DNA from: Ailurus styani | Taxonomy: Eukaryota; Chordata; Mammalia; Carnivora; Ailuridae | Assembly (NCBI GenBank): GCA_002007465.1 | Contig: LNAC01000277.1 | Span: forward strand, 1,514,989 to 1,578,988 | DNA length: 64,000 bases | Direction: 5' to 3' | Shown: one piece after another, positions 11,236-22,762 of the stretch | Position numbering within the stretch: the stretch's first letter is position 1 | How the letters are laid out: each line of letters opens with the position of its first letter | Made by a program: the position numbers and the translations under genes | The notes under the pieces: model-generated | What the model was told of the DNA's origin: nothing | Database searches by the model: none | The model's input: only the letters and a program-made list of their open reading frames with translations

Positions 11236-12039
11236 GTTTTAATAATGTTAATAATTTTTAAGTTGCAATGTACTGATCACAGTGTGTATGATAAGAATTA
11301 TAAGAATGTAAAGAATTTTTAATGGTCATAAGATCTACACTATAAGGAGGAGCAGGAGAGTTGTACTTGAGATGGGAGATTTACACTCCTGAAGCACCAA
11401 TGCATTTGAAACAAAAAACTTTTCAGTAAACAGAAGACTTCAGATACTTTGGAAACAGTTGTTATTAAATAAAAAGTAAAGCAAGAGACAACATAAACTG
11501 ATCTTTCATTAGAGATAGTATCAGTGAATAAGCAACAGGGGCAATTATGAGAAAAAATAAACTATCTTAACTGATCAACATTGCCCAAAGCCTTATGGTA
11601 CCCCTAGTAGATTTGTCTCTCCAAGATCAGTGTGCCACTGTTTCAAATTTTATTAAACCACCTATAATTCAAGATATGTTAACATGTTGGTAATTGCTGG
11701 AATAAAGAAAAAGCCCATGTTAATTTGTTGTAACTGTAGAGGAAATGTCTATACTAATGAGTTCGAGGGAAATGAGGTAGTTGAATATCATTTTCGATGG
11801 TTCTAAATAAAGCTTCCATTATTCTTCTAATTCATTTAGCTCAATTAAAAACAATAATTTTGCAGCTAAATAAGCTTTCCAGAACACCTTTGATTATTCA
11901 ATGAATACTGGATCCAGCTGCCTTTAGATACATAAGCAAACAAACAAACAAAACCCCAAAAACTCCAGTACAATTTGCAGTACTTGCCACTTTCTTGTTA
12001 AGGAATGTGTGAGTCTGAGGGCTGTCCTCACTCTCATTT
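11236..12039. other. Unassigned AT-rich stretch
   Basis: A short (AAAC)n run is present near 11935-11955. No gene or family was recognised. Confidence 0.3.
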
Positions 12040-12510
12040 TATCAGCTATCTATTAGCACAACAATGTTGTATAACAAACAACCACGGAACCTCAGTGGGA
12101 TGGATTAACTATTCCTTTTAGCCCATGGGACTGCAGGGACTGGTCTGTCTAGGGCTTAGCTGATGAGAGCTGGGCTTGCTTATGTGTTTAGGTGTTAACT
12201 GACTGCTGACTGACCCAGGACAGGCGGATTCAAACCATATGGGGGACCTCTAGGAAGCTTAATTGGGTGTGTTCCTATGATCATGGCAATGAAGTAAGAA
12301 AAAAAGACAGGCATGTATATTTTCAAGTTTCTGACTGGGGCACAACTGTTAATATCATGACCAAGGCAAATCCACATGGCTAAGTTCATAATCAAGAGGT
12401 GGTGAAATGTATTCTACCTTTTGAGGGGAGAAACTGCAAGGTTATATTGACAAAGAAATTGGATACAAAGAGGGATGAAAGATGGAGTCATTAATACTAA
12501 CAATCCACCA
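12040..12510 (-). mobile_element. Probable MaLR-type LTR, antisense
   Basis: ATCAGCTATCTATTAGCACA, ACAAACAACCACGGAACCTC and a later GGCAAATCCACATGGCTAAG resemble an old MLT1-class LTR in reverse. It is divergent; the family name is tentative. Confidence 0.45.
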
Positions 12511-12649
12511 CACTCGGTTTTGTGTATTTCAGCTGTGATGGAATTTTTCTTATTATAGTTTCTGGGGCAGGGCTCTTTTTCTCTTTGGCCCCATCATAAG
12601 TCCCATAGCAAGGATCATGCTAGTCTGTAAATAGGGTAATAAGAATTCA

Positions 12650-12712
12650 ACACAGTGTCTCACACAGAGTAGTTGTTTAATAAATGCTGGATGAATGAAT
12701 TAATGAGAGAAT
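12650..12712 (+). repeat. MIR or L2 3' tail
   Basis: ACAGTGTCTCACACAGAGTA and TTTAATAAATGCTGGATGAA are the shared 3' tail wording of MIR and L2. Confidence 0.55.
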
Positions 12713-12726
12713 AAAGGTTCTACAGG

Positions 12727-12921
12727 CAGGGTGCCTCAGTGGCTCAGTCGTTAAGCATCTGCCTTTGGCTCAAGTCATGATCCCAGGGCCCTGGGATCAA
12801 GCCCTGTGTCAGGCTCCCTGCTCTGTGGGAAAGCCTGCTTCTCCCTCTCCGACTCCCCCTGCTGGTGTTCCCTCTTTCACCGTATCTCTGTCAAATAAAT
12901 AAATAAAATCTTAAAAAAAAA
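12727..12921 (+). mobile_element. CAN SINE (sense, older subfamily)
   Basis: The head GGGTGCCTCAGTGGCTCAGT and the CCTGCTTCTCCCTCTCC body belong to an older subfamily than the TGCCTGCCTCTCTGCC copies. A 10-bp target-site duplication GTTCTACAGG lies at 12717-12726 and 12922-12931. Confidence 0.93.
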
Positions 12922-12931
12922 GTTCTACAGG

Positions 12932-13338
12932 TTATAGTGTTCAACATGGTAGTGACTTGTAATAGTACTAATTAACATAAGACAAATGTGTGTTTGGTGA
13001 TTTTCAACATCTATACTTATTTTTCCATGTTGAGATGATTGCAACCAATTTATCCAACAGATATGAATTGTGCATCTCTTTTGTGCAAAACACTATAGTA
13101 GGAACTCAGGAATGTGAGTGATATCTCTCTAGTGAAAAATCAATGGAAGTGATGAAAAATCAAACTCCATCCTTGTTTAGAATTCTGTAGGATGCATAAA
13201 GTATCTTTCAGATGAGAATGTTCTGTACAGTTTATCCATAATCTTATTATTTTAGGTACAAACTAACAGAAGGTGGAAAGGCATCCAGAATAACAGATGA
13301 ATTTAAAGGAAAAAAAGGTTGTACCCATTGTGGTTGGA
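12932..13338. other. Unassigned stretch with L2 3' wording
   Basis: A short antisense L2 end (TTTGTGCAAAACACTATAGT) lies near 13060-13115. Nothing else was recognised. Confidence 0.3.
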
Positions 13339-13790
13339 TTATAAAGACTTTATGGGGGAGGTCACATTTAAGGACTTACAGGACTTTAAAAACCAGTGGA
13401 GGACACGAAGGTGCACAGGTAAATGAGGCTTGGGATAATTGGGGCCAGGCAGTGATCCAATTTTGCTTGAAGAAAGGGTAAATGTAGACAACTGGTAGGA
13501 CATATACCTGGAAAGACAAGTTGGATCTATACTGTTTATGGCTTTGAGGAGCAAACTGAAGAGTTAGTACTTATTTCTGCAGACATACCTGTTTTAGGAA
13601 GATTAATCTGACAGCTCTGTACAGAACTGCCTTATGTAGGGAGAGGAGGTAGGTAGATGAGTTCACAGTTTATTAATATTGTCTAGGTGAGAGATAATGA
13701 GGATCTGAACTGAAAAGATGGCAGTGAGAGTGGGGAATCTGAAAGAAAGAGGATGTAGGTAAGAGCAATAGCCCAGCATCTTGCCTATTA
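13339..13790 (-). repeat. Antisense L2-like relic
   Basis: GGAAGATTAATCTGACAGCT and GTGAGAGATAATGAGGATCT correspond to antisense L2 ORF2 wording. The 71-codon minus frame here is part of it. Confidence 0.5.
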
Positions 13791-14139
13791 AATCTTTCTT
13801 CATAGGAAGCTGGTCAAGTTACAAGCCAAGTTTACATATTCTACAGTGAATGGCAGTTCTCAAAATCTCCCCCAAACTTTCTATTACAATGCATTTATTC
13901 CAAAATCAGATTCTACCAAAGACAGAGATCCTTGCTACAGTAATTAGCCTTGAAAGCATCACTAGAGTCATGACAAGCTTAAATTGATTTATCACCAAAA
14001 GCAATAACCACCCATAAAAGCACTTCATTGGTCATTCACTTTTCAGCAGGCTGAACTTCCCCCTGGCTGGTTGAGCACAGTCTAATCTCTTGATAACTAA
14101 TGAAGTCTTCTAGACCATCAACATAAAGGAGATAGAATC

Positions 14140-14265
14140 CAGGCTTCAGAGCTATAAGTACTTTAGAGATTATCTTGTTCAATCCCCTTATCTTATGAAT
14201 GAGGCTCAGTGAGTCAAGTGATTCAGCTAGATAGTGGGAGGACTGAGACCAAAGTCCAACTCTCC
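14140..14265 (-). repeat. MIR SINE (antisense)
   Basis: TCAATCCCCTTATCTTATGAATGAGGCTC followed by TCAAGTGATTCAGCTAG matches the reversed MIR core. Confidence 0.5.
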
Positions 14266-14597
14266 TCACCACGTCCTCTGGTGCTTTTCTATGATACTAA
14301 TTAGCATGCAGGCACGTTCATGTCTGTTCAGATGTTAAGTCAATATTCTCAACCATGGGGTCTTCGCCTAAACTACAAATCATCTGAGGACAGGGCATAG
14401 CAGGTGGTATGGTAACGGTGGTATGGAGTAAATCTCTGTGATTAGAAGAGGAGGCTATTCATACTGGTTGCTTCCTAATTCACCAAGACCCTAAGTGACA
14501 AGTTAGGAGATTTGAAATCCCTTAAAGTAAAAAATGTGAAATCATGGAATCAAGGAAGATTTTTACAACTGTGCTTTATTTAAAAGTACTGTATTAC

Positions 14598-14749
14598 GAG
14601 TCAGTTAAGCATCTGCCTTTGGCTCAGGTCATGATCTCAGGGTCCTGGAATTGAGCCCTGCATCATGTTCTCTGCTCAGCAGGAAGCCTGCTTTCCCCTC
14701 TCCATCTGTGCTCTCTCTCTCTCAAATACATAAATAAACTCTTTTTTTT
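14598..14749 (+). mobile_element. CAN SINE, 5'-truncated (sense)
   Basis: It lacks the first part of the tRNA-like head and starts at GAGTCAGTTAAGCATCTGCC. A perfect 15-bp target-site duplication AAAGTACTGTATTAC lies at 14583-14597 and 14750-14764, so the truncation happened at insertion. Confidence 0.93.
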
Positions 14750-14764
14750 AAAGTACTGTATTAC

Positions 14765-15589
14765 CTTAAATTCTTGTACAAAATCTGAATGAAATACATG
14801 TCACATAATTTCATTGCTATGAGAGAATAAATTTTGTGAAAATTGCCACAGGCAGATTTTTTTTTAAAACTTCAAAATTGAGAGAAGTTACTGTTTATTA
14901 TAGTGACATTTCTAAAATTACACCACTGTGAATCAGAATCTTTTGGATGTATTTATCTTTTTCCTCTCTGTCAGGTTTCTTTGAACTGAGAAAGGTATGT
15001 TTTTATTGAGTAATTTCCATAACCATTATTATTTCAATACTTTAGTTAAATTAAAAACACAATGTTATACATGCTTTAAAATCTAACTGAGCTATGATAC
15101 TTAATTCTTTCAAAGTTTCTGACCAGCAATGATTCAGTTAAAATGTAAGTGTTGTACACATGCAATTCACAAAGCAAAGGGAGACATGATCAATGGCTGC
15201 AGTGGATCTTGAGCTGTGCTGTTGTTCTGGTAAAAAAATTATGAAGAAACAAGTAGCTTTCCCTCAGGGCCTACCTCTCTCCCTCTTTCACAGAGTGGGG
15301 CAGCTTCACAAAGACACATCTGAAGAGCCAACAGAAAAACAGAAATCGCCTGATCAGTCAGTTTAGTCTAATGAGTTCAAGAGGTTACACATAGGCTAAC
15401 TAGAATATCCTCACATCTGACTGATAGATTAGAATGATTTATAAAACATTCATTAAAATTACAAATAAAAACAAAGGAGACAAATACACATATAAAAAGA
15501 ATAACTCCCATGATTCAAAAAATGTCTGTGAAACAACCACACTCAGATGATGTGCGACACACAGGGCAAACATGGATAGAGATTTCCTT
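14765..15589. other. Unassigned AT-rich stretch
   Basis: No gene, RNA gene or repeat family was recognised. Confidence 0.3.
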
Positions 15590-16080
15590 GTGGATCTTCA
15601 AATCTAGTTGGGGAGATGGACAATAAGCAAGTAAATAAGCACATGCAAACATAATCATCATTTAGAAATAAGTATTACTAAAGATTGGATGAGGGTTCTG
15701 TGGTGGAGAATAATGCACGGGATGACTGAATTAGGTCTGGTGGTCAGGTAAAACCTCTTTCAAAAGTGATATTTAATGTAGGACCTAGGGCGCCTGGGTG
15801 CTCAGTGGGTTAAAGCCACTGCCTTCGGCTCAGGTCATGAACCCAGGGTCCTGGGATCGAGNTCTGGGATTGAGGCCCATGTCGGGCTCTCTGCTCAGCG
15901 GGGAGCCTGCTTCCTCCTCTCTCCTCTCTCTCTGCCTGCCTCTCTGCCTACTTGTAATCTCTCTCTCTGTGTCAAATGAATAAATAAAATCTTTAAAAAA
16001 AAATAATGTAGGACCTGAAGGATGAGGAGATACCAGGTACAAAAGCCCCGGGAGATGCAAAGGACTTGGCCTGTTCTAGG
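15590..16080 (-). repeat. Antisense L2 3' end, split by a SINE
   Basis: ACAATAAGCAAGTAAATAAG on the left and GGACCTGAAGGATGAGGAGA on the right are consecutive segments of the reversed L2 3' end. The SINE at 15787-16003 separates them. Confidence 0.6.
15787..16003 (+). mobile_element. CAN SINE (young, sense) with an N gap
   Basis: A full SINE with target-site duplication TAATGTAGGACCT at 15774-15786 and 16004-16016. One N at 15862 sits between two copies of a CTGGGATCGAG / CTGGGATTGAG segment. That segment normally occurs once in this SINE, so the extra copy is probably an assembly artefact. Confidence 0.95.
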
Positions 16081-16084
16081 AACT

Positions 16085-16685
16085 TCCAGATAATCCATGT
16101 GTAACACAGGCTTAAACTGACAGGTCTAGGTTGTCCAAACCCTGCACATCACAAAGAAAAGTCTGGTCTTTGACCATTTCCTCTAAACCCTTGTTTGCTT
16201 AACTAGGTCTGTGATAGTTACGTTAATTGGATTTATGATTGGGGCCTTGGGTTATCTGTTATCAGTTGGGCCTCTAAGAGGCTAGACATTAATTAACTAA
16301 GGTCAGCCACATGGATGCTCCATGCCTATGTGACTAGTCTCCAGTAAAAACCCAGTAATCAAGGCTAAAGTGAGCATGCTCAGTTGGCAATACTCCATAT
16401 GTTGTCACATACACACATCATTGGTAGGAGAATTAAGTGCTATTCACATGACTCCAATGGGAGAGAACAAATGGAAGTTCAGGACTGGCTTTTCCCAGAT
16501 CTGACCTGAGGCTTTTTCCCATTGGTAATTTTAATCTCTGTCTTTTGTGGCAATAAACCATAACCATGAGGACAACAGGTTTTCAGAGTTCTCGGAATCC
16601 TTCTAGTGAGTCACTGAACCTGAGAGGGGTCTTGGAATCCCCCAACACAGTCAGTGAGAACAGAGGGTAGTGACTGACAAGGACA
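16085..16685 (+). mobile_element. ERVL-type solo LTR (sense)
   Basis: Landmarks in order are CCTATGTGACTAGTCTCCAG with AAAAACCCAGTAATC, a CAATAAACC polyadenylation-type signal, TCTCGGAATCCTTCTAGTGAGTC, and GGTCTTGGAATCCCCCAACACAG. This is the wording of an old class III LTR (the LTR16/LTR33 kind, name tentative). No internal viral genes are attached. Confidence 0.55.
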
Positions 16686-16689
16686 TAAT

Positions 16690-17365
16690 CATGAGGAATC
16701 TCTGATGAGGAGATTATAAAAGTTACAGAGTTTATGTTTTATGGGTAACAAGACTCCACTTAAGGGTGTTAAGTAAGAGCGTGGTATCTGATTTACATCT
16801 TCCAAAGATCTCAATGGCTGCTGCATAGAGAAGGGTTTTGAGTTATGTATAATGGAGGAACAGCTGTCCAGGAGGGGGATGATGCTGACTCAGACTTGGC
16901 TGGGGTGGGAAGGGTGGTAGAGATAAAGAGAAAAGGCAGCTTTAAGATATATAATGGATAAGAAGGATGCAGACTTTGGTAGTGTACTGTATTTCAAGAG
17001 AAATAGAGAAGGCAAATCATAGACTATTACTAGGTTTCTGTCTTAACTGAGTATGTGACAGTATCACTGAAATGAAGAAGACTGGAGGAAGGAAAGGTTT
17101 GTAGGATAAAGGAAAGGCCAAAAGTTTATGTTTAGACAGGTTAAGTTTGAGGTGGCTGTGAAACATCTAAGTGGAGAGGACCAAAGATATAAATTTAAGA
17201 TGTGAAAGCAGATTTAAGGCCACAGAAATGGATGTGGTCACCTACAGAGAATGTATACAGATAAAAGAGACAGGGTACAGAACTAATCCCTGAGCACCTC
17301 TAACATTCAGAGCTCAGGAACAGAATAAAAAGGCTGGCTTATCATGTATCATGAGCTGACTTAGC
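16690..17365 (-). repeat. Antisense L2 relic
   Basis: Landmarks are TTTAGACAGGTTAAGTTTGAGG, ATCTAAGTGGAGAGGACC and AATCCCTGAGCACCTCTAACATT, which follow reversed L2 ORF2 order. Confidence 0.6.
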
Positions 17366-17804
17366 TATTGATTGACTGATTGACTGATTGCTGTTTTTTA
17401 AAATTCAATTAGCCAACATATAGTACATCATTAGTTTCAGATGTAGAGTTCAATAGTTCATCATTTGCATATAATACCCAGGGCTCATCACATCACATAC
17501 TTTCCTTAATGCCCATCACTCAATTACCCCATCCACCCACCCATCACCCATCTAGCAATCCTCACTTTGTTTCCTATAGTTAAGAGTCTCTCATGGTTTT
17601 TCTCCCTCTCTGATGACTTCCCATTCAGTATTCCTTCCCTTCCCCATGATCCTCTGTGCCGTTTCTTATATTCCATATATGAAAGAAACCATATAATTGT
17701 CTTTCTTTGATTGACTTATTTCACTCAACATAATACCCTCTAGTTCCATCCACATCGATGTAAATGGTAAGATTTCATCCTTTCTGACGGCTGAGTAATA
17801 GTCC

Positions 17805-17806
<2 letters not shown>

Positions 17807-17843
<37 letters not shown>
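17807..17843. repeat. (TG)n microsatellite inside L1 ORF2
   Basis: About 18 TG units lie just upstream, in ORF2 sense, of the DYYSAVRKDEILPF segment that is normally preceded by an HTMEYYSA-type motif. The repeat probably expanded from the HT codons. Confidence 0.93.
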
Positions 17844-17844
<1 letters not shown>

Positions 17845-20483
17845 CTTCTTTATCCAGTAATCTTCTTTACATCTTCTTTATCCATTAATCTGTTGATGGA
17901 CATCTCAGCTCATTCCACAATTTGGCTATTGTGGACATTGCTGCTATAAATATTGGGGTGCAGGTGCCCCTTCAGATCAATACATTTGTATATCTGGGGT
18001 AAGTACCTAGAAGTACCTAGTAGTGCAATTGCTCGGTTGTCAAGTAGTTCTATTTTTAACTTCTTGAGGAACCTCCATATTGCTTTCCAGGGTGGCTATA
18101 TGAGCTTGCATTCTCACCAACAGTGTAAGTGGGTTCCCCTTTCTCTGCATCCTCACCAACATTTGTTGTTTCCTGACTTGTTAATTTTAGCCATTCTGAC
18201 TGGTTTGAGGTGGTATCTCATTGTGGTTTTGATTTGTATTTCCCTGATGCTGAGTGATGTGGAGCATTTTTCCATGTGTCTGTTGGCCATTTGCATATCA
18301 TCTTTGGAGAAATGTCTGTTCGTGTCTACTACCCATTTCTTGACTGGGTTATTTGGTTTTTGGATGTTGAATTTGGTAAGTTCTTTATAGATCTTGGATA
18401 CTAACTCTTTATCAAATATATCATTTGCAAATATCTTCTCCCATTCTATAAGTTGCCTTTTAATTTTTTTAACTATTTCCTTTGCTGTGCAGAAGTTTTT
18501 ATCTTGATGAAGTCCCAAAAGTTCATTTTTACTTTTGCTTCCTTTGCCTTTGGAAACGTGTCTAGCAAGAAGTTGTCAAAGCCAAGGTCAAAGAGGTTGC
18601 TGTCTGTGTTCTCCTCTAGGATTTTGATGGATTCCTGTCTCACATTTAGGTCTTTCATCTATTTTGAGTTTATCTTTGTGTATGGTATAAGAAAATGGTT
18701 CAGTTTCATTCTTTTGCATGTGGTTGTCCAATTCTCCTAATCTGTTGAAGAGGCTATCTTTTTTCCACTGGATAATCTTCCCTGCTTTGTTGAAGATTAG
18801 TTCACCATAGAGTTGAGAATCCATTTCTGGGTTCTCTATTCTGTTCCATTCATCTATGTGTCTGTTTTGTGCCAGTACCATACTGTCTTGATGATTACAG
18901 CTTTGTAATATAGCTTGAAGCCCAGCATTGTGATGCCAACAATTTTGCTTTTCTTTTTCAACATTCCTCTGGCTATTCATGGTCTTTTCTGGTTCCATAC
19001 AAATTTTAGGATTATTTGTTCCAGCTCTGTGGAAAATGTTGATGGTATTTTGATAGGGATTGCATTGAATGTGTAGATTGCTCTGGGTACCATAGACATT
19101 TTAACAATATTTACTCTTCCAATCCATAAGCATGGAATGTTTTTCTATTTCTTTGTGTCTTCCACAATTTCTTTCATAAGTGTTCTGTAGTTTTTAGAGT
19201 ATCTCTTTGGTTAAGTTTATTCCTAGGTATCTTAAGGGTTTTGGTGAAATTGTGAATGGGATCAATTCCTTAATTTATCTTCTGTCTCAGTGTATAGAAA
19301 TGCAACTGATTTCTTGTGCACTGATTTTATATCCTGCCACATTGATGAATTCCTATATGAGTTCTAGCAATTTTGGAGTGTAGTCTTTTGAGTTTTCCAC
19401 ATAAAGTATCATGTCATCTGCAAAGAGTGAGAGTTTGGCTTCTTCTTTGCCAATTTGAATGCCTTTTATTTCTTTTTGGTGGCTGATTGCTGAGGCTAGA
19501 ACTTACAGTACTACGTTGAACAATAGCAGTGAGAGTGGGCATCCCTGTCATGATCCTGATCAAAGGAGAAAAGCTCTCAATTTTTTCCCTTTGAGAATGA
19601 TATTCACTGTAAGCTTCTTGTATATGGCTATTATGATATTGAGGTATATTCCGTCTATCCCTACACTGTGGAGAGTTTTAATCAAAAAAGTATGCTATAT
19701 TTTGTCAAATGCTTTTTCTTCATCAATTGAGAGGATCATATGGTTCTTGTCCTTTCTTTAGTTAATGTGATGTATCACATTGATTTGTGAATGTCAACTC
19801 CCCTTGTAGCCCAGGAATAAATCCCATTTGGTCATGGTGAATAATCCTTTTAGTGTACTGTTGGATCTTACTGGCTAGTATTCTGGTGAGAATTTTGGCA
19901 TCCATGTTCATCAGGGACATTGGTCTGTAATTCTTTTTGGTTGGCTCTTTGGTTTTGGGATCAAGGTAATGCTAGCCTCGCTGAACAAGTTTGGAAGTTT
20001 TCCTTCCATCTATTTTTTAAAACAGCTTCAGAAGAATAGGTATTAGTTCTTCTTTAAATGTTTGGTTGAATTCCCCTGGGAAGCCATCTGCCCCTGGACT
20101 CATGTTTGTTGGAGATTTTGGATTAGTGCTTCAATTTCCTTGCTCGTTATGGGTCTGTTCAGATTTCTTATTTCTTCCTGTTTCAGTTTTGGTAGTTTGT
20201 AAGTTTCTAGGAATGCATCCATTTCTTCCAGATTGCCTAATTTGTTGGCATATAGTTGCTCATAATATGTTCTTAAAGCTGTATGTCCTTGCTGTTGGTC
20301 CTGATCTCTCCTCTTTCATTCATGATTTTATTAATTTGGGTCCTTTCTCTTTTCTTTTTGATAAGTATAACTGGCGTTTATTGATCTTATTAATTCTTTC
20401 AAAGAGCTAGCTTCTAGTTTCATTGATCTGTTCTACTGTCCTTTTGGTTTCTCTTTCATTGATTTCTGCTCTGATTTTTATTA

Positions 20484-20541
20484 GCAATAATCGCGCCTCA
20501 GATAAACCTCATTGGCTACGATACTGCCACTGCACAAAGCT
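20484..20541 (-). pseudogene. RNU4 (pseudogene fragment): Truncated U4 snRNA retropseudogene in L1 ORF2
   Basis: The minus strand reads AGCTTTGTGCAGTGGCAGTA followed by TCGTAGCCAATGAGGTTTAT and CTGAGGCGCGATTATTGC. This is the first 58 bases of U4 spliceosomal snRNA with about two changes from the recalled mammalian sequence. It covers the 5' U6-pairing stem II region and the start of the 5' stem-loop. The rest of U4 is missing and there is no A-tail. A perfect 17-bp direct repeat TGCTCTGATTTTTATTA flanks it at 20467-20483 and 20542-20558. That repeat is a single L1 sequence in the uninterrupted element, so this is a target-primed insertion into the L1. It is not a functional snRNA gene. Confidence 0.93.
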
Positions 20542-21340
20542 TGCTCTGATTTTTATTATTTCTCTTCTCCTGCTGGGTTTAGGCTTTATTTGATGTTTTT
20601 TCTCTAGCACCTTTAGGTGTAAGGTTAGCTTGTGTATTTGAGTCTTCTCTAATTTTTTGAGAAAGGCTTGTATTGCTATGTACTTCCCTGTTAGGACTGG
20701 CTTTGCTACATCCCAAAGGTTTTAAACAGTAGTGTTTTCATTTTCATTTGTTTCCCTGAATTTTTTTTTAATTCTTCTTTAAGGTCCTGGTTGATCCACT
20801 TATTATTTAGTACGATGGTCTTTAACCTCCAACTATTTGAGCTCCTTCCAAATTTCTTCTTGTGATTAGGTTCAAGTTTCAAAGCACTGAGGTCTGAAAA
20901 TATGCAGGGAATAATCCCAATCTTTTAGTACCAATTGAGACCTGATTTGTGACCTAGTATGTGATCTATTCTGGAGAATGTTCCATATGCACTTGAGAAG
21001 AATGTGTATTTTGTTGCTTTAGGATGGAACACTCTGTATATATATGTGAAGTCCATCTGGCCCAGTGTGTCATTCAAAGCCCTTGTTTCCTTGTTGATCT
21101 TCTGCTTAGATGATCTGTCCATTGCTGTGAGTGGGGTGTTAAAGTCCCCTATATTATTGTATTATTATCAATGTGTTTCTTTAATCTGGTTATTAATTGG
21201 TTTATAGAACTGGCTGCTCCCAGGTTAGGAACATAAATATTTATAATTGTTAGATCTTCTTATTGGATAGACCCTTTAATTATGATATAGTGTCCCTCTT
21301 CATCCCTTACTACAGTCTTTGGTTTAAAATCTGATTTGTC

Positions 21341-21557
21341 GGGCGCCTGGGTGGCTCAGTGGGTTAAAGCCTCTGCTTTCGGCTCAGGTCATGATCTCAG
21401 CGTCCTGGGATCAAGGCCCGCATCGGGCTCTCTGCTCAGCAGGGAGCCTGCTTCCTCCTCTCCCTGTCTCTCTGCCTGCCTCTCTGCCTACTTGTAATCT
21501 CTCTCTCTGTGTCAAATAAATAAATAAAATCTTTAAAAAAAAATAAAAAAATAAAAT
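21341..21557 (+). mobile_element. CAN SINE (young, sense) inserted in L1
   Basis: A full-length SINE with GGGCGCCTGGGTGGCTCAGT head and CTTGTAATCTCTCTC tail. A perfect 15-bp target-site duplication AAAATCTGATTTGTC at 21326-21340 and 21558-21572 is L1 ORF2 sequence. It therefore landed after the L1. Confidence 0.97.
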
Positions 21558-21869
21558 AAAATCTGATTTGTCTGATATGAGGATTGCTACCCCCAGCTTC
21601 CTTCTGATGTCCATTAGCATGATAAATAGTTCTCCACCCCCTCACTTTCAATCTGGAGGTGTTTTTGTGTTTAAAATGAGTCTCTTATAGATAGCATATG
21701 GATGGTTCCTTCTTTTTTATCCAATCTGATACCCTGTGTCTTTTGATTGGAGCATTTAGCCCTTTTACATTCAGAGTAATGAATGAAAAATATAAATTTA
21801 GTGCCTCTGTATTACCTGTAAAGTCCCTGTTTCTTTCTGGTCTATGTTACTTTTGGCCTCTCTCTTCGC

Positions 21870-22762
21870 TTACAGGATCCCCTTTATTATTTCTTGCAGG
21901 GCTGGTTTAGTGGTCACAAATTCTTTTAGTTTCTGTTTGTCCTGAAAACTCCTTATCTCTCCTTCCATTCTGAATAACAGCCTCACTGGATAAAGTATTC
22001 TTGGCTGCATGCTTTTCTCATTTAGTACCCTGAATATATCATGCCAGTCCTTTCTGGCTTCCAGGTCTCTGTGGATAGGTTTGTTGTCAGTCTAGTGTTC
22101 CTACCCTTGTACGTTAAAGACCTCTTGTCCCAAGCTGCTTTCAGGATTTTCTCTTTATCTCTGAAATTCACATGCTTAATTACTATATGTTGGGGTGTTG
22201 ATCTATTTTTATTGATTTTGAGGGAGGTTCTCTGTGCCTCCTGGACTTGAATGCCTGTTTCCTTCCCCAGATTAGGCAAGTTCTCAGCTATGATTTGCTC
22301 AAATATACCTCCCATCCCTCTTTCTCTCTCTTTTTTCTTCCACTGGGATCCCAATAATTCTAATATTGTTTCACTTTATGGTATCACTGATTTCTTGAAG
22401 CCTCCCATCATGGTCCATTAGTTGTTTTTCTCTCTTTTCCTCAGCTTTCTTTCTTTCCATCGTTTTGTCTTCTATATCACTGACTCTCTCTTCTGTCTCA
22501 TTTACCCTAGCTGTTAAGAGCATCCATTTTAGACTGCACCTAAGTTAACGCATTTTTAATTTTGGCCTGATTAGATTTTATTTCTGCACTAAGAGATTCT
22601 CTAGTGTCTTTTACACTTTTTTCCAAGCCCAGCTAGTAACTTTATGAATGTTTCTCTAAATTCTAGATCTGACATTTTACTTATACCCATATTGATTAGA
22701 TCTATGGCAGAGAGTGTTACCTCTAGTTCTTTCTTTTGTTGTGAATTTCTTCTTCTGGTCAT
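21870..22762 (-). pseudogene. L1 ORF1 (RNA-binding protein) remnant
   Basis: It starts at MTRRRNSQQKKELEV and ends at LQEIIKGIL plus a stop, about 297 codons, the usual length for ORF1p. The conserved middle part IFEQIIAENLPNLGKETG and the C-terminal DKEKILKAAWDKRSLTYKG (22022-22354) are clear. Frameshifts separate the pieces. In an active element the product coats L1 RNA as a trimer. Confidence 0.85.

Larger units (their letters stand above)
17666..21795 (-). pseudogene. L1 ORF2 (endonuclease-reverse transcriptase) remnant
   Basis: Reading from the right, the start resembles ITLNVKGLNAPIKRHR. Endonuclease pieces follow: DRSSKQKINKETRALND and SRIDHILGHKS at 20925-21122. The reverse-transcriptase active-site wording [13 protein letters not shown] is encoded around 19396-19440, with the FADD codons at 19413-19424, so the catalytic aspartate pair is still present. 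The cysteine-poor C-terminal part includes [17 protein letters not shown] wording near 18450 (as [17 protein letters not shown]) and ends in KKDNYMVSFIYGI plus stop at 17666-17668. The longest open piece is about 121 codons on this strand, so it cannot make a whole protein. Confidence 0.9.

Noticed and set aside
17953..18390. 145-codon plus-strand frame, the longest in the window
   Set aside because: It is antisense to L1 ORF2, whose true frame ([17 protein letters not shown]) is on the minus strand.
18588..18998. 136-codon minus frame as a host gene
   Set aside because: It is a fragment of the L1 ORF2 C-terminal half, between other ORF2 pieces on the same strand.
20484..20541. Functional U4 snRNA gene
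   Set aside because: Only the first 58 of about 141 bases are present, with no 3' stem-loops or Sm site and no sign of the upstream proximal sequence element.
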